The notes under the pieces were generated by a model. That model did not search any database and was not told the DNA's origin. It was given only the letters and a program-made list of their open reading frames with translations. Below, piece by piece: positions 1-8,092 of a stretch of 19,129 bases of DNA (positions are counted from its first letter, which is position 1; each line of letters begins with the position of its first letter). A program made the position numbers and the translations under genes. This stretch comes from Pseudomonadota bacterium (GTDB taxonomy: Bacteria > Pseudomonadota > Alphaproteobacteria > Rhizobiales > Xanthobacteraceae). The stretch lies in NCBI GenBank assembly GCA_023390955.1, contig JAEWBW010000564.1, positions 1-19,129 on the forward strand. The letters are read 5' to 3'.

Positions 1-10
1 GGTACAGCCT

Positions 11-856
11 ATGGATATCCGCGAGCTCCGCTACTTCACCGCCGTCTACCGCGAGCGCCACCTGACGGCTGCCGCGCGCGCCTGCTTCGTCTCGCAGCCC
101 TCGATCTCCACCGCGATCACCCATCTCGAGGCCGAGCTCGGCACCACGCTCTTCATCCGGCACAAGAAGGGCGTGGCGCCGACCGCCTCGGCCGAGCAGT
201 TTCATGTCCTGGCCCGCCGCATCATCGACGAGGCCGATGCGGCGCGAAGCCTGTTCCGCAAGCCGAGCACCAAGACCACGCTGACGCTAGGCTTGATGCG
301 TACGCTCGACGTGCCCCGCACGATCGCGCTGCTGAAGCCGCTCACCGGCAATCCCGCCTTGTCGCTGCGCCTCGTCGGCAGCGACGAGCGCGCGGATGCG
401 CGGATCATCGCGAAAACCATGCTGCGCGCCGACGAGCATTTCGTCGCGCTGTGGACCGAGCGTTACGTCGCCGCCCTGCCCTCGTCGCATCCGCTGACGC
501 TGAAGGACAAGCTCCGTGTCGCCGACTTCGCCGGCGTACCCCTGATCGACCGCGGCCATTGCGAGCAGAGCTCGTTCTACATGCGCCCGTCGCCGAAACG
601 ACAGCCCGCAGCGGTCGCGCAATCCGAGGAGTGGGCCATGGCGCTGGTCGCGGCCGGCGTCGGTGTCGCCATCGTCCCGGAAGGCGTCGTGCGCGGCAAT
701 CCCGACATCGCCATCAGGGAGATCGAGGTCAAGGTGACCCGTGAGGTCGGCCTCGCCTACAGCGCATCCACGCCGCTGTCGGATGCGCTCAAGGAATTCG
801 TCGCCAGGCTCAGTGCGCAACGGCGCAAGCCCGCGCGCAGGCGCAGCCCGCGCTGA
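11..856 (+). CDS. LysR-family transcriptional regulator
   Basis: This is a DNA-binding regulator of 281 residues. The first 60 or so residues form the LysR winged helix-turn-helix: the start MDIRELRYF is typical, the recognition region reads FVSQPSISTAITHLE at about 26-40, and it is followed by the usual ELGTTLF. A type 2 periplasmic-binding-like effector domain follows from about residue 90, with the late GVGVAIVPEG stretch that normally lines the cleft. It is a little shorter than the usual 300 residues because the first effector subdomain is compact. The C-terminus is very Arg-rich. The start was chosen because it gives the canonical LysR N-terminus; the promoter lies outside the window. 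The gene is convergent with the zinc-ribbon gene, with only 10 bp between stops. The ligand and target genes cannot be read from the sequence; the target may be divergent and off the left edge. Confidence 0.93.
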   Translation: MDIRELRYFTAVYRERHLTAAARACFVSQPSISTAITHLEAELGTTLFIRHKKGVAPTASAEQFHVLARRIIDEADAARSLFRKPSTKTTLTLGLMRTLDVPRTIALLKPLTGNPALSLRLVGSDERADARIIAKTMLRADEHFVALWTERYVAALPSSHPLTLKDKLRVADFAGVPLIDRGHCEQSSFYMRPSPKRQPAAVAQSEEWAMALVAAGVGVAIVPEGVVRGNPDIAIREIEVKVTREVGLAYSASTPLSDALKEFVARLSAQRRKPARRRSPR

Positions 857-866
857 ACGCGCCTGC

Positions 867-1631
867 CTAACCCAACAGACCCTGCAAGCCGGCATAGATC
901 GAGCCGACGGCGGTGGCGGCCACGCCGGCCAGCGGGCCGACGGTCTGCATGAGGTCCTGGATCAGCCGGGCGCGGCGGCGCAGTTGCTCCTCGCCGACAT
1001 GCTGGCCGAGCAGGCGCGCCACGCGGAAGGCGAACGCGTTGGGCTTGCCGCCCTGGCTCAGCACGCGCGGCAGGACCTGGAAGATCACCACGCTGAGAAT
1101 ATTGCCGGAGACAAAGGCGAGCATGATGCTGGCGCCATATTCGAACACTTCACGCCATTCGATCCACGCCGACGGCAGGATCGGCACGCGATCGTGGATG
1201 CCGGTGACCGTCAGCATCAACTGGATGCTGAGGCTCGCAAGCAGCAGCGCCAGCACGAATGAGGAGAGCGCCTGCACCCGGTGCAGCGGATAGGCCACGA
1301 AGCCGAACAGCAGCGGGATCACGATCGAGGCGATCCGGAGCGGGATCGGAGAGACGTTGAAGGTGATGGTCACGAGGACATGCGCGATCACCAGCAGCGC
1401 CGCCGGAATCGCCACATAAAGGATCGCGTGCGTCGCGAGATAGCGCCCGGGATTCTTGTAGCGCTCGAGCCGGACGTTGACCCGGTCGAGATCGCGCCGG
1501 AGCTTTTCGAGGTCGGAGACGATCTCGTCGATCTCGAGCATGGTCGGCCGCACGGCGCGCAGGTCACGCGAGCAGTGCTTGCACGCGATGGCCTCGTCCT
1601 TGATCGTCTCGGCGCAGAACGGACACTCCAT
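867..1631 (-). CDS. Zinc-ribbon, coiled-coil, multi-pass membrane protein
   Basis: This 254-residue protein has an N-terminal zinc ribbon with four cysteines (C3, C6, C17, C20; pattern CPFC-x10-CKHC). A heptad-like charged helix follows at about 32-58 (EIDEIVSDLEKLRRDLDRV). About four to five hydrophobic segments then lie at roughly 66-88, 95-115, 118-140, 160-185 and 228-252. I recognise no named family beyond the zinc-ribbon fold. It is the last gene of the minus-strand operon that starts with the TPR-CHAT gene, only 2 nt after the stop of the preceding small zinc-ribbon gene, so translation is probably coupled. The ribbon and helix should face the cytoplasm, with the membrane part as anchor; this topology is inferred. 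A function cannot be assigned. Confidence 0.85.
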   Translation of the reverse strand: MECPFCAETIKDEAIACKHCSRDLRAVRPTMLEIDEIVSDLEKLRRDLDRVNVRLERYKNPGRYLATHAILYVAIPAALLVIAHVLVTITFNVSPIPLRIASIVIPLLFGFVAYPLHRVQALSSFVLALLLASLSIQLMLTVTGIHDRVPILPSAWIEWREVFEYGASIMLAFVSGNILSVVIFQVLPRVLSQGGKPNAFAFRVARLLGQHVGEEQLRRRARLIQDLMQTVGPLAGVAATAVGSIYAGLQGLLG

Positions 1632-1633
1632 CG

Positions 1634-1843
1634 TCAGGGCAACTTCCTGCGCCGCATGATGAAGGCCTCGACCTCGTCGCGGGCGCGCTGCAGCTCCTCG
1701 CGCAGCTCGTCCCGCTTGCGCAGGAGATCGTCCCGCTCGGCGATCAGCGTCGCGGGGACGGCGACGTCACGCCCGCAGGCCGCGCACACCAGCGCGCCGT
1801 CCGCAATGCGGGACTGGCAGTAGGGACAACTCACGTCAGGCAC
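1634..1843 (-). CDS. Small zinc-ribbon coiled-coil protein
   Basis: This is a 69-residue protein with a zinc ribbon (C6, C9, C20, C23; CPYC-x10-CAAC) followed by a highly charged helix from about 33 to 66 that looks like a coiled coil. It has no membrane segment. The layout repeats the first 60 residues of the next gene, which suggests a duplicated ribbon-plus-helix module; the two proteins could pair through their helices. It lies 31 bp downstream of the exported beta-rich protein gene and 2 bp upstream of the membrane zinc-ribbon gene. The end is a normal TGA, so it may be a genuine small protein rather than a fragment. Its function is unknown. Confidence 0.75.
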   Translation of the reverse strand: MPDVSCPYCQSRIADGALVCAACGRDVAVPATLIAERDDLLRKRDELREELQRARDEVEAFIMRRRKLP

Positions 1844-1874
1844 ACCTCACTCCCCGGACCTTACTTTGCGCACC

Positions 1875-2333
1875 TTATTTGGGCGCAACCTTCAGCGTGA
1901 AGATCGCCGTCCCGGGCCGGCCGTCGCTGTCCTTGATGTCGACACGGACCTGATATTCGCCCGGCGGCAGCTCGGCGTCCTGCATGTTGATGCCATCGGC
2001 CTGGACGAACGGCTTGATCCGGGACGTCAGGTCGACATTCGGCGAGCGCAGGAAGAACATCTTGACCGATTCCGGGTCGATCTTGGCGCCGCCGAACGAC
2101 TCGAACTTCAACTGCAGGCGCAAGGGTGATTTGACGCCGTCGCCGGGCGAGACGAACTCCACCTTCGGGCCGCGCAGGATGCCGCGCCTGTCGGCCGCGA
2201 CGGCGCCTTTCGGCGGCGGCAGGTTGGCTTCCTCTTCCGTGATCAATTGCGTCGCGCGCGACGGAGCCGAAAATGAAAGACCTGCCGCGACGACGATTGC
2301 TGCAAAAAGTCCAGACAAAATATTCCGAGTCAT
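1875..2333 (-). CDS. Small exported beta-rich protein
   Basis: This is a 152-residue protein. The start at 2333 was chosen over an upstream in-frame ATG at 2426 for two reasons. It directly precedes a clear signal peptide (Lys/Arg-poor short start, hydrophobic stretch LFAAIVVAAGLSF, likely cleavage near SRA), and it has a GGAAGGTGG-type ribosome site just upstream. The upstream start would also overlap the end of the CHAT gene. The mature part has alternating strands, including GEYQVRVDIKDSDG and a final TAIFTLKV, which resembles an immunoglobulin-like or cadherin-like sandwich; this is a guess from pattern, not a recognised domain. It lies 28 bp behind the TPR-CHAT gene on the same strand. 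Both products carry export signals, so it is a natural partner or substrate candidate for the CHAT protein. Confidence 0.85.
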   Translation of the reverse strand: MTRNILSGLFAAIVVAAGLSFSAPSRATQLITEEEANLPPPKGAVAADRRGILRGPKVEFVSPGDGVKSPLRLQLKFESFGGAKIDPESVKMFFLRSPNVDLTSRIKPFVQADGINMQDAELPPGEYQVRVDIKDSDGRPGTAIFTLKVAPK

Positions 2334-2361
2334 TATCAGTTCCACCTTCCATAACCTGCCG

Positions 2362-5300
2362 TCAACGCACGCCACCATCGCCGATGATCGTGTAGGGCGC
2401 CCAGAACAGCGGATGGGCATAGGCAAATTCGGTCTTGCCCTCGCCGTTCAGATAGCCGGGCCCGTCGATGAGGGCCATCATCGCCTGCCGCAGCGCTTCG
2501 CTGCGCGACAGCTTTGGATCATCAGCCTGCCGCTTGAACAGATCGGTCACGAGCTGCCGGGCCGATTGCGAATGCACCGACCAGTTCGTCACCAGAAGCG
2601 CACGCGTGCCCGCATAGAAGAATGCGCGGCCGAGCCCCGAGGCTGCCTCGGCGCCCGCACCGGCGCCTGCGCCGGTGTTGCACGCCGACAGGATGACCCA
2701 GTCGGCATCGAGCTTGAGGCTGAGGATCTCCTCCATGGTCAGGAGCCCGTCGCCGCCCTCGCCCGTCACCTTCGGCGACGACAGCGCCAGCGCCGGCTGT
2801 GTCAGACCGTTGAGCTCGCCGGGGACGAGACCGTGGGTGGCGAACGCCAGGATCCGGAAACCGGAGAGATCCATCTTCTTGACGGCGCCTTCGGTGGCGT
2901 CCTTGCCGAGGAACAACACTTTTGAAGGATCCGCCTGCAGGGCGAGCGCGATCGATTTCAGCTCGTCCGCGGTGTCGGGCAATCGCGGCAGCAGGCCAAG
3001 CTCGGCGCTGTCGACCCCATCGAGCTTGGGGCTGTTGCGGCGCTTCAGCGGCCCGCCGCGCGTGACGTTGCCGCCGGCATCGGCCACCTGGACTTTCGCC
3101 TCGCTCTCGGCTTCGACCTGCTGATCGCTGTTGAAATAGGGATCGCCGAACGCCACGAGGTCGCCACGGCCGGATTTGCCGGGCGGCAATTGCCGCAACG
3201 TGCGCAGCGCAGCCGCCGACGGCACCGTCGACACGGCATGGGTGCGCGCCAGCCACGGCACGTTGCGATAGCCGACGAACAGCGGATCCTCGTCCGGAGC
3301 CACGTCCGCGTTCGGCGCAGTCGGCAGCAGCGAGAGCGGCAACAGGCCAAGCGCGCCGTTGGTCACCACGATCAGGTTCTTCGCAGGCTTCCACCCGGCC
3401 TCGACCGGCTTCAGCAACAGCTCGTACAGCTCATAGCTGAGCTTGAGGTCGAACGGCGGAATGTCCGAGATCATCGCCGCCTGCGGCTCGAGCGCCTCGC
3501 GCAGCTTGCGGATCTTGCTCTCGACGTCACCGATCTTGGCATTGACGGCGGCGAAGGCCACCGGCCCGGACTTCGGCACGGCCCAAACGAAGCTGCCGTT
3601 CTGGCCGAAATAGAACGACAGCATCGCCTCACCCTCCGCCAACGTGGCGCGGATCTCGCCAACGCTCGGCGGCTTCGGCGACACCAGATCGGCGTAGCTC
3701 GGAAACTTCTGCTTGATCTCCTGGCGCGCCTTGTCGCGCTCGCTGCGCTGCGCCGCGATCGACGCCTGGATCTGCTGAACGCCCTTCTCGTCGCGCTCCG
3801 ACGAAGGAAGCGCGAGCACGTTATTGAGCGTGCCGAGCTGGGCGTTGACCTGCTTGGTCAGGTCCTGCTCCTTGCGCACGAGCTCGGCGAGCGCCGGATC
3901 CTTCGCCGCGGCACGCGCGCTGGAGGCGGCAAGCGCCTGCTGCACGGAGCGGCCGCGAATGGCATCGGCCAGGCTGAAGGTCTCTTCGCCGACGCTGCTG
4001 CCGGTCCCCTCGGCGCGCGCGAGCAGCGACAGATAGCTCTCGACGATCGTCTGCAGCCGCTGGCTGCGCGCGGCCACCACGCTGGTGTTCTCGTCATCGG
4101 CGTTCTCGTTCGCGTTCGCCATCATGACCGGGATGGCGGCCTTGAACTCCCGGATCGCGTCGGCATCGCGCTTTGCGCGCATCAGGCCGACGGCAAGGGT
4201 GCCGCGCGCCGAGGCGGTATCGAAATGGCTCTCGCCGACCCGCCCGATCTGCTTCTTCACGAGCTGCTCGGCCGCGGCAATTCCGGCATCGAGCTGGTCG
4301 GAATTGTAGAGCGCCATGATGCGCGAGGGGTTCAGCTCGAACAGCTGGCGACGCTGCGGCTCCCAATTGGCGGTCGCCTTGTCGATCCTCGTGAAGATCT
4401 CGTTCGCCTCGGCATTCTTGCGCTGCAGGCTCAGAATGCTGGCCTGTTGCGACAGCAGCGCCACCGTCGACTGCGCGTCGTCAGGCACGCCCACCTTCTT
4501 TGCGATCTCGATGGCGACGCGGCTCAGTTGCTCGGCTTCATCGTAGCGACCCTGGTCGACCAGAATGCTGGCAAGGCCGCTGACGTAACGCGTGGTCACC
4601 GGATTGTACTTGCCGGTATCCTTCAGGCGCGCCAACAGCGCCCGGCGCGCATCGACTTCGGCTTCGGCCAGCCTGCCCTGCCTTGCCTTCATACGCGCTT
4701 GGTTCAACACGGTGCTGTCGATGGCCTGCAGCAGAAGGGTCTCGGCCGGCGGATTGTCCGCCTCCATGACGCCCTTGTGGCCGGCGTGCTTGCGCACTTC
4801 CGCAGTTCGATAAGCAGTCTCGGCCTGGGCAAATTGCCCGCGCGCCTCGAAGATCATCGCGCGGGACAGCTCAATCTCGCCCTCCCAGCTCTGGCCGAAC
4901 CTGGCATAGGAGTTTCGCCAATTCGGGTGCCCGCTGGTGCGCGCTTCCTGGATCGCGGCGAGACTGCGGCGCAGATAGGCCTCCGCCTGCGTGATGTCGC
5001 CCATCTGGATAAGGATGGCCGACACCGCACGATTCGAGTTGAAGACGTATCCTTTCGCGCCGGGCACGCTGGCCGCCTCGCGCAGGAGCCGCTGCACGAC
5101 CTCCAACGCCCGCTTGGGATCGCCCGCAGCAGCATATTGCTGGGACTGGAGCTGCATCATGCGCCCCATCATGTTGGCGTTGACGGCGCCGCGCCCGGTC
5201 TCCACGGCTTTGTTGGCATCAGCAGTGGCATCGGCGAGCCGACCAAGCTGGGCGCGTGCATTGGCGCGATCGAAATAGAACTGCGCGAGATCCTGGCGGG

Positions 5301-5781
5301 ACTCCTTGCCTGTCGGCACGGCGTCCGCGTCCGCCTTCAGCTCGGCGATCATCTTCTCGTCGGGCTTCTCGCCGTCGAGGATCGCGGTGATGTCGGAAAT
5401 GCTGCGCGGTGGCGCGATGAAATCCTTCGGCAGCGCCGTGCCGGGATCGAGCTTCGGCGCGACCTCCTTCGGCAGTTCGACGGCCACGTTGGCGCGGCCG
5501 TTGGCTGCGTTGAGAGCTGCCCCCACGCAGGCTCTCACTTGGGGGGTCGCCTTGGCGCGGCAAGCTTCCAGATTGGCGCCGCCGGCGCGCCCTCCTGCGC
5601 CCTGCATGCAGGCCTGAACGATCGGCCTGCCCACGGTCATGCGGCACTTCTCGAGTGCGGCCTCCTGCGTCAGCGCGGCGGCGGAGCCTGTCGCTCCCAG
5701 CAGGATGACGAACGTCAGCAGCTTGCCGATCAGAGTGGAATTCAAACGGGCTTCAAATGGTGTCCTGGAATCCGAGCTCAT
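2362..5781 (-). CDS. Exported TPR-CHAT protein (caspase-like protease family)
   Basis: This is a very large protein of 1139 residues. A signal peptide (hydrophobic LLTFVILLGATGSAAA, residues about 20-36) predicts export to the periplasm. A Cys-containing region and a Pro/Ala linker come next. Helical TPR-like repeats then run from about 150 to 570 (for example ADATADANKAVETG, YDEAEQLSRVAIEIA, DADAIREFKAAIPV). A charged coiled helix lies at about 620-710. The C-terminal CHAT domain runs from about 730 to 1135. The predicted catalytic pair is intact: His983 in FATHG and Cys1034 in LSACNTGAG, the hallmark of CHAT and other clan CD peptidases. CHAT families include separase-like and caspase-like proteases that cut partner proteins. 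The substrate here is unknown. It is the first gene of a four-gene operon with a promoter match at 5832-5859 and a ribosome site GAAGG upstream of the ATG. Confidence 0.92.
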   Translation of the reverse strand: MSSDSRTPFEARLNSTLIGKLLTFVILLGATGSAAALTQEAALEKCRMTVGRPIVQACMQGAGGRAGGANLEACRAKATPQVRACVGAALNAANGRANVAVELPKEVAPKLDPGTALPKDFIAPPRSISDITAILDGEKPDEKMIAELKADADAVPTGKESRQDLAQFYFDRANARAQLGRLADATADANKAVETGRGAVNANMMGRMMQLQSQQYAAAGDPKRALEVVQRLLREAASVPGAKGYVFNSNRAVSAILIQMGDITQAEAYLRRSLAAIQEARTSGHPNWRNSYARFGQSWEGEIELSRAMIFEARGQFAQAETAYRTAEVRKHAGHKGVMEADNPPAETLLLQAIDSTVLNQARMKARQGRLAEAEVDARRALLARLKDTGKYNPVTTRYVSGLASILVDQGRYDEAEQLSRVAIEIAKKVGVPDDAQSTVALLSQQASILSLQRKNAEANEIFTRIDKATANWEPQRRQLFELNPSRIMALYNSDQLDAGIAAAEQLVKKQIGRVGESHFDTASARGTLAVGLMRAKRDADAIREFKAAIPVMMANANENADDENTSVVAARSQRLQTIVESYLSLLARAEGTGSSVGEETFSLADAIRGRSVQQALAASSARAAAKDPALAELVRKEQDLTKQVNAQLGTLNNVLALPSSERDEKGVQQIQASIAAQRSERDKARQEIKQKFPSYADLVSPKPPSVGEIRATLAEGEAMLSFYFGQNGSFVWAVPKSGPVAFAAVNAKIGDVESKIRKLREALEPQAAMISDIPPFDLKLSYELYELLLKPVEAGWKPAKNLIVVTNGALGLLPLSLLPTAPNADVAPDEDPLFVGYRNVPWLARTHAVSTVPSAAALRTLRQLPPGKSGRGDLVAFGDPYFNSDQQVEAESEAKVQVADAGGNVTRGGPLKRRNSPKLDGVDSAELGLLPRLPDTADELKSIALALQADPSKVLFLGKDATEGAVKKMDLSGFRILAFATHGLVPGELNGLTQPALALSSPKVTGEGGDGLLTMEEILSLKLDADWVILSACNTGAGAGAGAEAASGLGRAFFYAGTRALLVTNWSVHSQSARQLVTDLFKRQADDPKLSRSEALRQAMMALIDGPGYLNGEGKTEFAYAHPLFWAPYTIIGDGGVR

Positions 5782-5831
5782 CCCAAAAGACCTTCGTGAA
5801 AAATGATTTGGTGCAACTCGATAATCCTATC

Positions 5832-5859
5832 GATATAGCTCGACAGAAACCAGCGTCAA
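5832..5859 (-). promoter_or_regulatory. Candidate sigma-70 type promoter of the TPR-CHAT operon
   Basis: Reading the minus strand, TTGACG (5859-5854) is followed by 16 bases and then TATATC (5837-5832). This is a good housekeeping match. It would place the transcript start about 40-45 nt before the ATG at 5781. The flanking DNA is AT-richer than the surrounding genes. The assignment is by consensus only. Confidence 0.5.
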
Positions 5860-5938
5860 TCAATGCGGTCAGGGGGCTATGCGCAACGAGGTTAGCGGCT
5901 GCAGCAACGGGTTCCCGAGTTCTCCGCAGCGGTGGAAC

Positions 5939-6862
5939 ATGCGCGCACTCATCGCTCTGGTTGCATTGCTCATATTGGGCTGGAGCAACGGCCGGGTCGC
6001 AGCGCAGGACGAGACCGACTGGAAACCAGCGGTCTGGAGCGCCGACGCAATCTACCGTGGCGCGACGTTCGCGCCTGATCTCACCTTCCCCGACGCGGCC
6101 GAGAGCATCGACCATTTTGCCGCACCACGCATGGCGCTGCTCAAGCCGGCCGGCGTCGGCCCGTTCCCGGCCATCGTGCTGATGCACCAATGCGCCGGAC
6201 TGAACCCTGCCGTCGCAGCGTGGCCGCGCAGAGCCGTTGCGCGCGGCTATGTCGTGCTGCTGGTCGACAGCCTTGGTCCGCGTGACGTCAGGAGCGTCTG
6301 CTTCGGTCCGAAGAACGGCGTCAATCCTTTCCGCGGCGCGAGGGACGCGCTGCAAGCCGCGGAACATCTACGCCGGCTAGCCTATGTCGACGCGGATCGG
6401 GTGGCGCTGGTCGGCTTCTCCTGGGGCGCCATGGTCGGATTGATGGCGGCAAGTCCGCACTATGTCAGCGCCTTCAAGGTCGACAGGGGATTTGCGGCGG
6501 TCGCCAGCTTCTATCCGGGCTGCTTCCGCCTCACGCCGCCGAATGGACGACCGCCCTTCGACCTCCTCAATTCGGATATCGATCATCCGCTTCTCGTCCT
6601 GATGGGCGATGCGGACACCGAGACGCCGGCGTCTGACTGCATCGACAAGCTGGAACTGCTGAAGCGCAGCGGGCGCCCGGTGGAATGGCATCTCTACCAG
6701 GGCACGACGCATTGCTGGGATTGCCGGCAGCTCGACGGCTTCAGCAAGGTCGATGTGCGCGGCAATCACGTCAGCTATCGCTTCAGCAAGGACGCGACGG
6801 AGGATTCAGAGCGCAGGCTGTTTGCGTTCCTGGATCGCGCGATGGCGAAGGGTTCGCGATAG
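5939..6862 (+). CDS. Exported dienelactone-hydrolase-like alpha/beta hydrolase
   Basis: This is a 307-residue alpha/beta hydrolase. I chose the ATG at 5939 because it starts directly at a signal peptide (RALIALVALLILGW, cleavage probably near VAAQ); an in-frame ATG at 5879 would add 20 unlikely residues. The mature protein has the fold's usual order: strand PAIVLMHQCAGL with the oxyanion region, nucleophile elbow GFSWG with Ser161, acid MGDADTETP with Asp226, and His258 in GTTHCWD. Classical dienelactone hydrolase uses Cys as nucleophile, so Ser here fits an esterase-like member. The extra Cys residues (for example FYPGCF and CWDC) could form disulfides in the periplasm. It is divergent from the TPR-CHAT operon and converges on the lipoprotein gene with 1 bp between stops. 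The substrate is unknown. Confidence 0.88.
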   Translation: MRALIALVALLILGWSNGRVAAQDETDWKPAVWSADAIYRGATFAPDLTFPDAAESIDHFAAPRMALLKPAGVGPFPAIVLMHQCAGLNPAVAAWPRRAVARGYVVLLVDSLGPRDVRSVCFGPKNGVNPFRGARDALQAAEHLRRLAYVDADRVALVGFSWGAMVGLMAASPHYVSAFKVDRGFAAVASFYPGCFRLTPPNGRPPFDLLNSDIDHPLLVLMGDADTETPASDCIDKLELLKRSGRPVEWHLYQGTTHCWDCRQLDGFSKVDVRGNHVSYRFSKDATEDSERRLFAFLDRAMAKGSR

Positions 6863-6863
6863 A

Positions 6864-7625
6864 TCAGCCGCGAACGCGGACCGGGCGCTGGTACAGCGGC
6901 TGGGCCGAAACCGGCGGATTGGCGGTCTGGGCGGCGAGCTCGCCGATCAGGCGGTCGGCGTCGGATGCCATGCCGTCCGGTGCCTGGATCACCAGACGCT
7001 CCAGCGCCCAGCGATAGGCCGACACGCGCCGCTCGAGGCATTGCTGCACCCACTGCACGATCAGCGAGTTCTCCTGCATGCGCGCGACGGCGTCGTCCTT
7101 CTCCCTCGGCGACAATTCAGAGACCATCGCCATGCTGGCGGTGCGCTTCTTGTCGAGGTCGATGACGCGGATCGCGCTGGCGAAGAACGGCTCGAAGCGG
7201 GTGATGTCGTCGCGCACGTCCTCGATCAGCTGCGCATAGCGCGAGGAGAACGAGCGATGCGGCTCGTCGATCAGGGTGCGTCCGTAAGTGGTGCGGTCGA
7301 ACACGACGTTCTGGCGCCAGGGCGACGGCAGCGACTTGTAGTCGCCGAACACGCTGCGCCATGCGGGGCGCGACCGCGGCGGCTCGACCAGGGGATAAGC
7401 GAGATCGCGGAGCTGACGCTCCGGGTCGGTCAACTGGAATTGCGACGCCTTCAGGCCGACGCTTCCCGTGGCCTCGGCACCCATCCAACGATGCATGTCG
7501 TCGCTGCGCATGTCGGCGCGGGTGCGGCCGAAATCACCGCCGCTGCAGCCACCCAGGCTCGCGCCTAACAGCGTGAGCAGGAGGGCCGATGCGAGACACC
7601 GGAGCTGGCGATGCGGATCCGGCAT
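6864..7625 (-). CDS. Putative lipoprotein of unknown function
   Basis: This is a 253-residue protein with a type II signal sequence: Arg near the N-terminus, hydrophobic LASALLLTLLGASL, then a lipobox LGGC with the lipidated Cys at residue 27. The residue after Cys is Ser, so outer-membrane sorting is plausible. The mature part is mostly helical and charged, with a central segment around SSRYAQLIEDVRDDITRFEPFF and a Cys in VQQCLERR. I do not recognise a domain. It follows a short upstream gene by 14 bp on the same strand and probably shares its transcript. The divergent region upstream holds CtrA-type sites, so cell-cycle control is possible. Confidence 0.8.
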   Translation of the reverse strand: MPDPHRQLRCLASALLLTLLGASLGGCSGGDFGRTRADMRSDDMHRWMGAEATGSVGLKASQFQLTDPERQLRDLAYPLVEPPRSRPAWRSVFGDYKSLPSPWRQNVVFDRTTYGRTLIDEPHRSFSSRYAQLIEDVRDDITRFEPFFASAIRVIDLDKKRTASMAMVSELSPREKDDAVARMQENSLIVQWVQQCLERRVSAYRWALERLVIQAPDGMASDADRLIGELAAQTANPPVSAQPLYQRPVRVRG

Positions 7626-7639
7626 TGCATGTACCGGAG

Positions 7640-7828
7640 TTAGCGGCGCCGACGACGGCGTCCCGGCGCGGTGCCCTGCTCCGGACCGCGGCCGCCGCTG
7701 GTCTCGTCGGTCTCGCGCTCGATACGGATCACGGGAAGGATCAGGATCGTCCCCGTCTCGTTGCGCGGAACCTGGTCTCCCGGCGAGCTCTGCCGGCGAC
7801 CGGCCGGAAATTCAATGATGGTCCCCAT
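7640..7828 (-). CDS. Short basic-tailed hypothetical protein
   Basis: This is a 62-residue frame starting MGTIIEFPAG, with a hydrophobic patch TILILPVIRIE in the middle and a C-terminal run of six arginines. It has no signal peptide or known motif. It lies 14 bp upstream of the lipoprotein gene in the same direction, which supports it being real as the first gene of a two-gene unit. It is divergent from the DUF2336 gene. Gene status is moderately secure from position and start; function is unknown. Confidence 0.6.
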   Translation of the reverse strand: MGTIIEFPAGRRQSSPGDQVPRNETGTILILPVIRIERETDETSGGRGPEQGTAPGRRRRRR

Positions 7829-7900
7829 GTCCGCTCTCGTTCAATCGCCGCGCGCTCCGAACCGGTGCCGCAACATGCAATCATTAAGATCAGTTCATGG

Positions 7901-7915
7901 TTAACGGGATGTAAA
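7901..7915. promoter_or_regulatory. Near-consensus CtrA-type site (one mismatch)
   Basis: The sequence is TTAA, seven bases, then TAAA, one base off the CtrA consensus TTAA-N7-TTAA. It lies 73 bp upstream of the short gene at 7828 and 110 bp upstream of a perfect site at 8025-8039. Confidence 0.35.
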
Positions 7916-8024
7916 CGCCTTGCCTGGCCCGTAGCCTCACGGGTCCCACGGCTGCGTCCCGTTGCGGCACGACAACACCTTAAATGGCTTGAAATTGTCC
8001 CGGGAACTTCACGGGTCGTTTTCC

Positions 8025-8039
8025 TTAACGAGCCTTTAA
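8025..8039. promoter_or_regulatory. Perfect CtrA consensus site TTAA-N7-TTAA
   Basis: TTAA, then CGAGCCT, then TTAA. This exactly matches the known full site for the alphaproteobacterial cell-cycle regulator CtrA. It ends 53 bp before the ATG of the DUF2336 gene at 8093, where an activator of that promoter would sit. In a GC-rich genome two TTAA halves with exact spacing are unlikely by chance, but binding is inferred. Confidence 0.55.
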
Positions 8040-8092
8040 AACAACTCGCGCTACGCTCGCGACAACGATTTTTCCGAGTTGCGTACCGTCTC

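Noticed and set aside
2362..5781. Assignment of the CHAT gene to a gasdermin or CRISPR-linked defence system
   Set aside because: There is no gasdermin-like, CRISPR, Cas7-11-like or toxin gene nearby, and the signal peptide points to export, unlike those systems.
3190..5799. An 869-codon open frame on the plus strand opposite the TPR-CHAT gene
   Set aside because: It is a shadow of a GC-rich gene: composition is Arg/Leu/His-rich, there is no recognisable domain, and the opposite strand encodes a protein with a complete signal peptide and catalytic motifs.
7589..8092. N-terminal extension of the DUF2336 gene
   Set aside because: The extension crosses an oppositely read gene and the CtrA-site region, and its translation has no family similarity; the ATG at 8093 gives the expected start.
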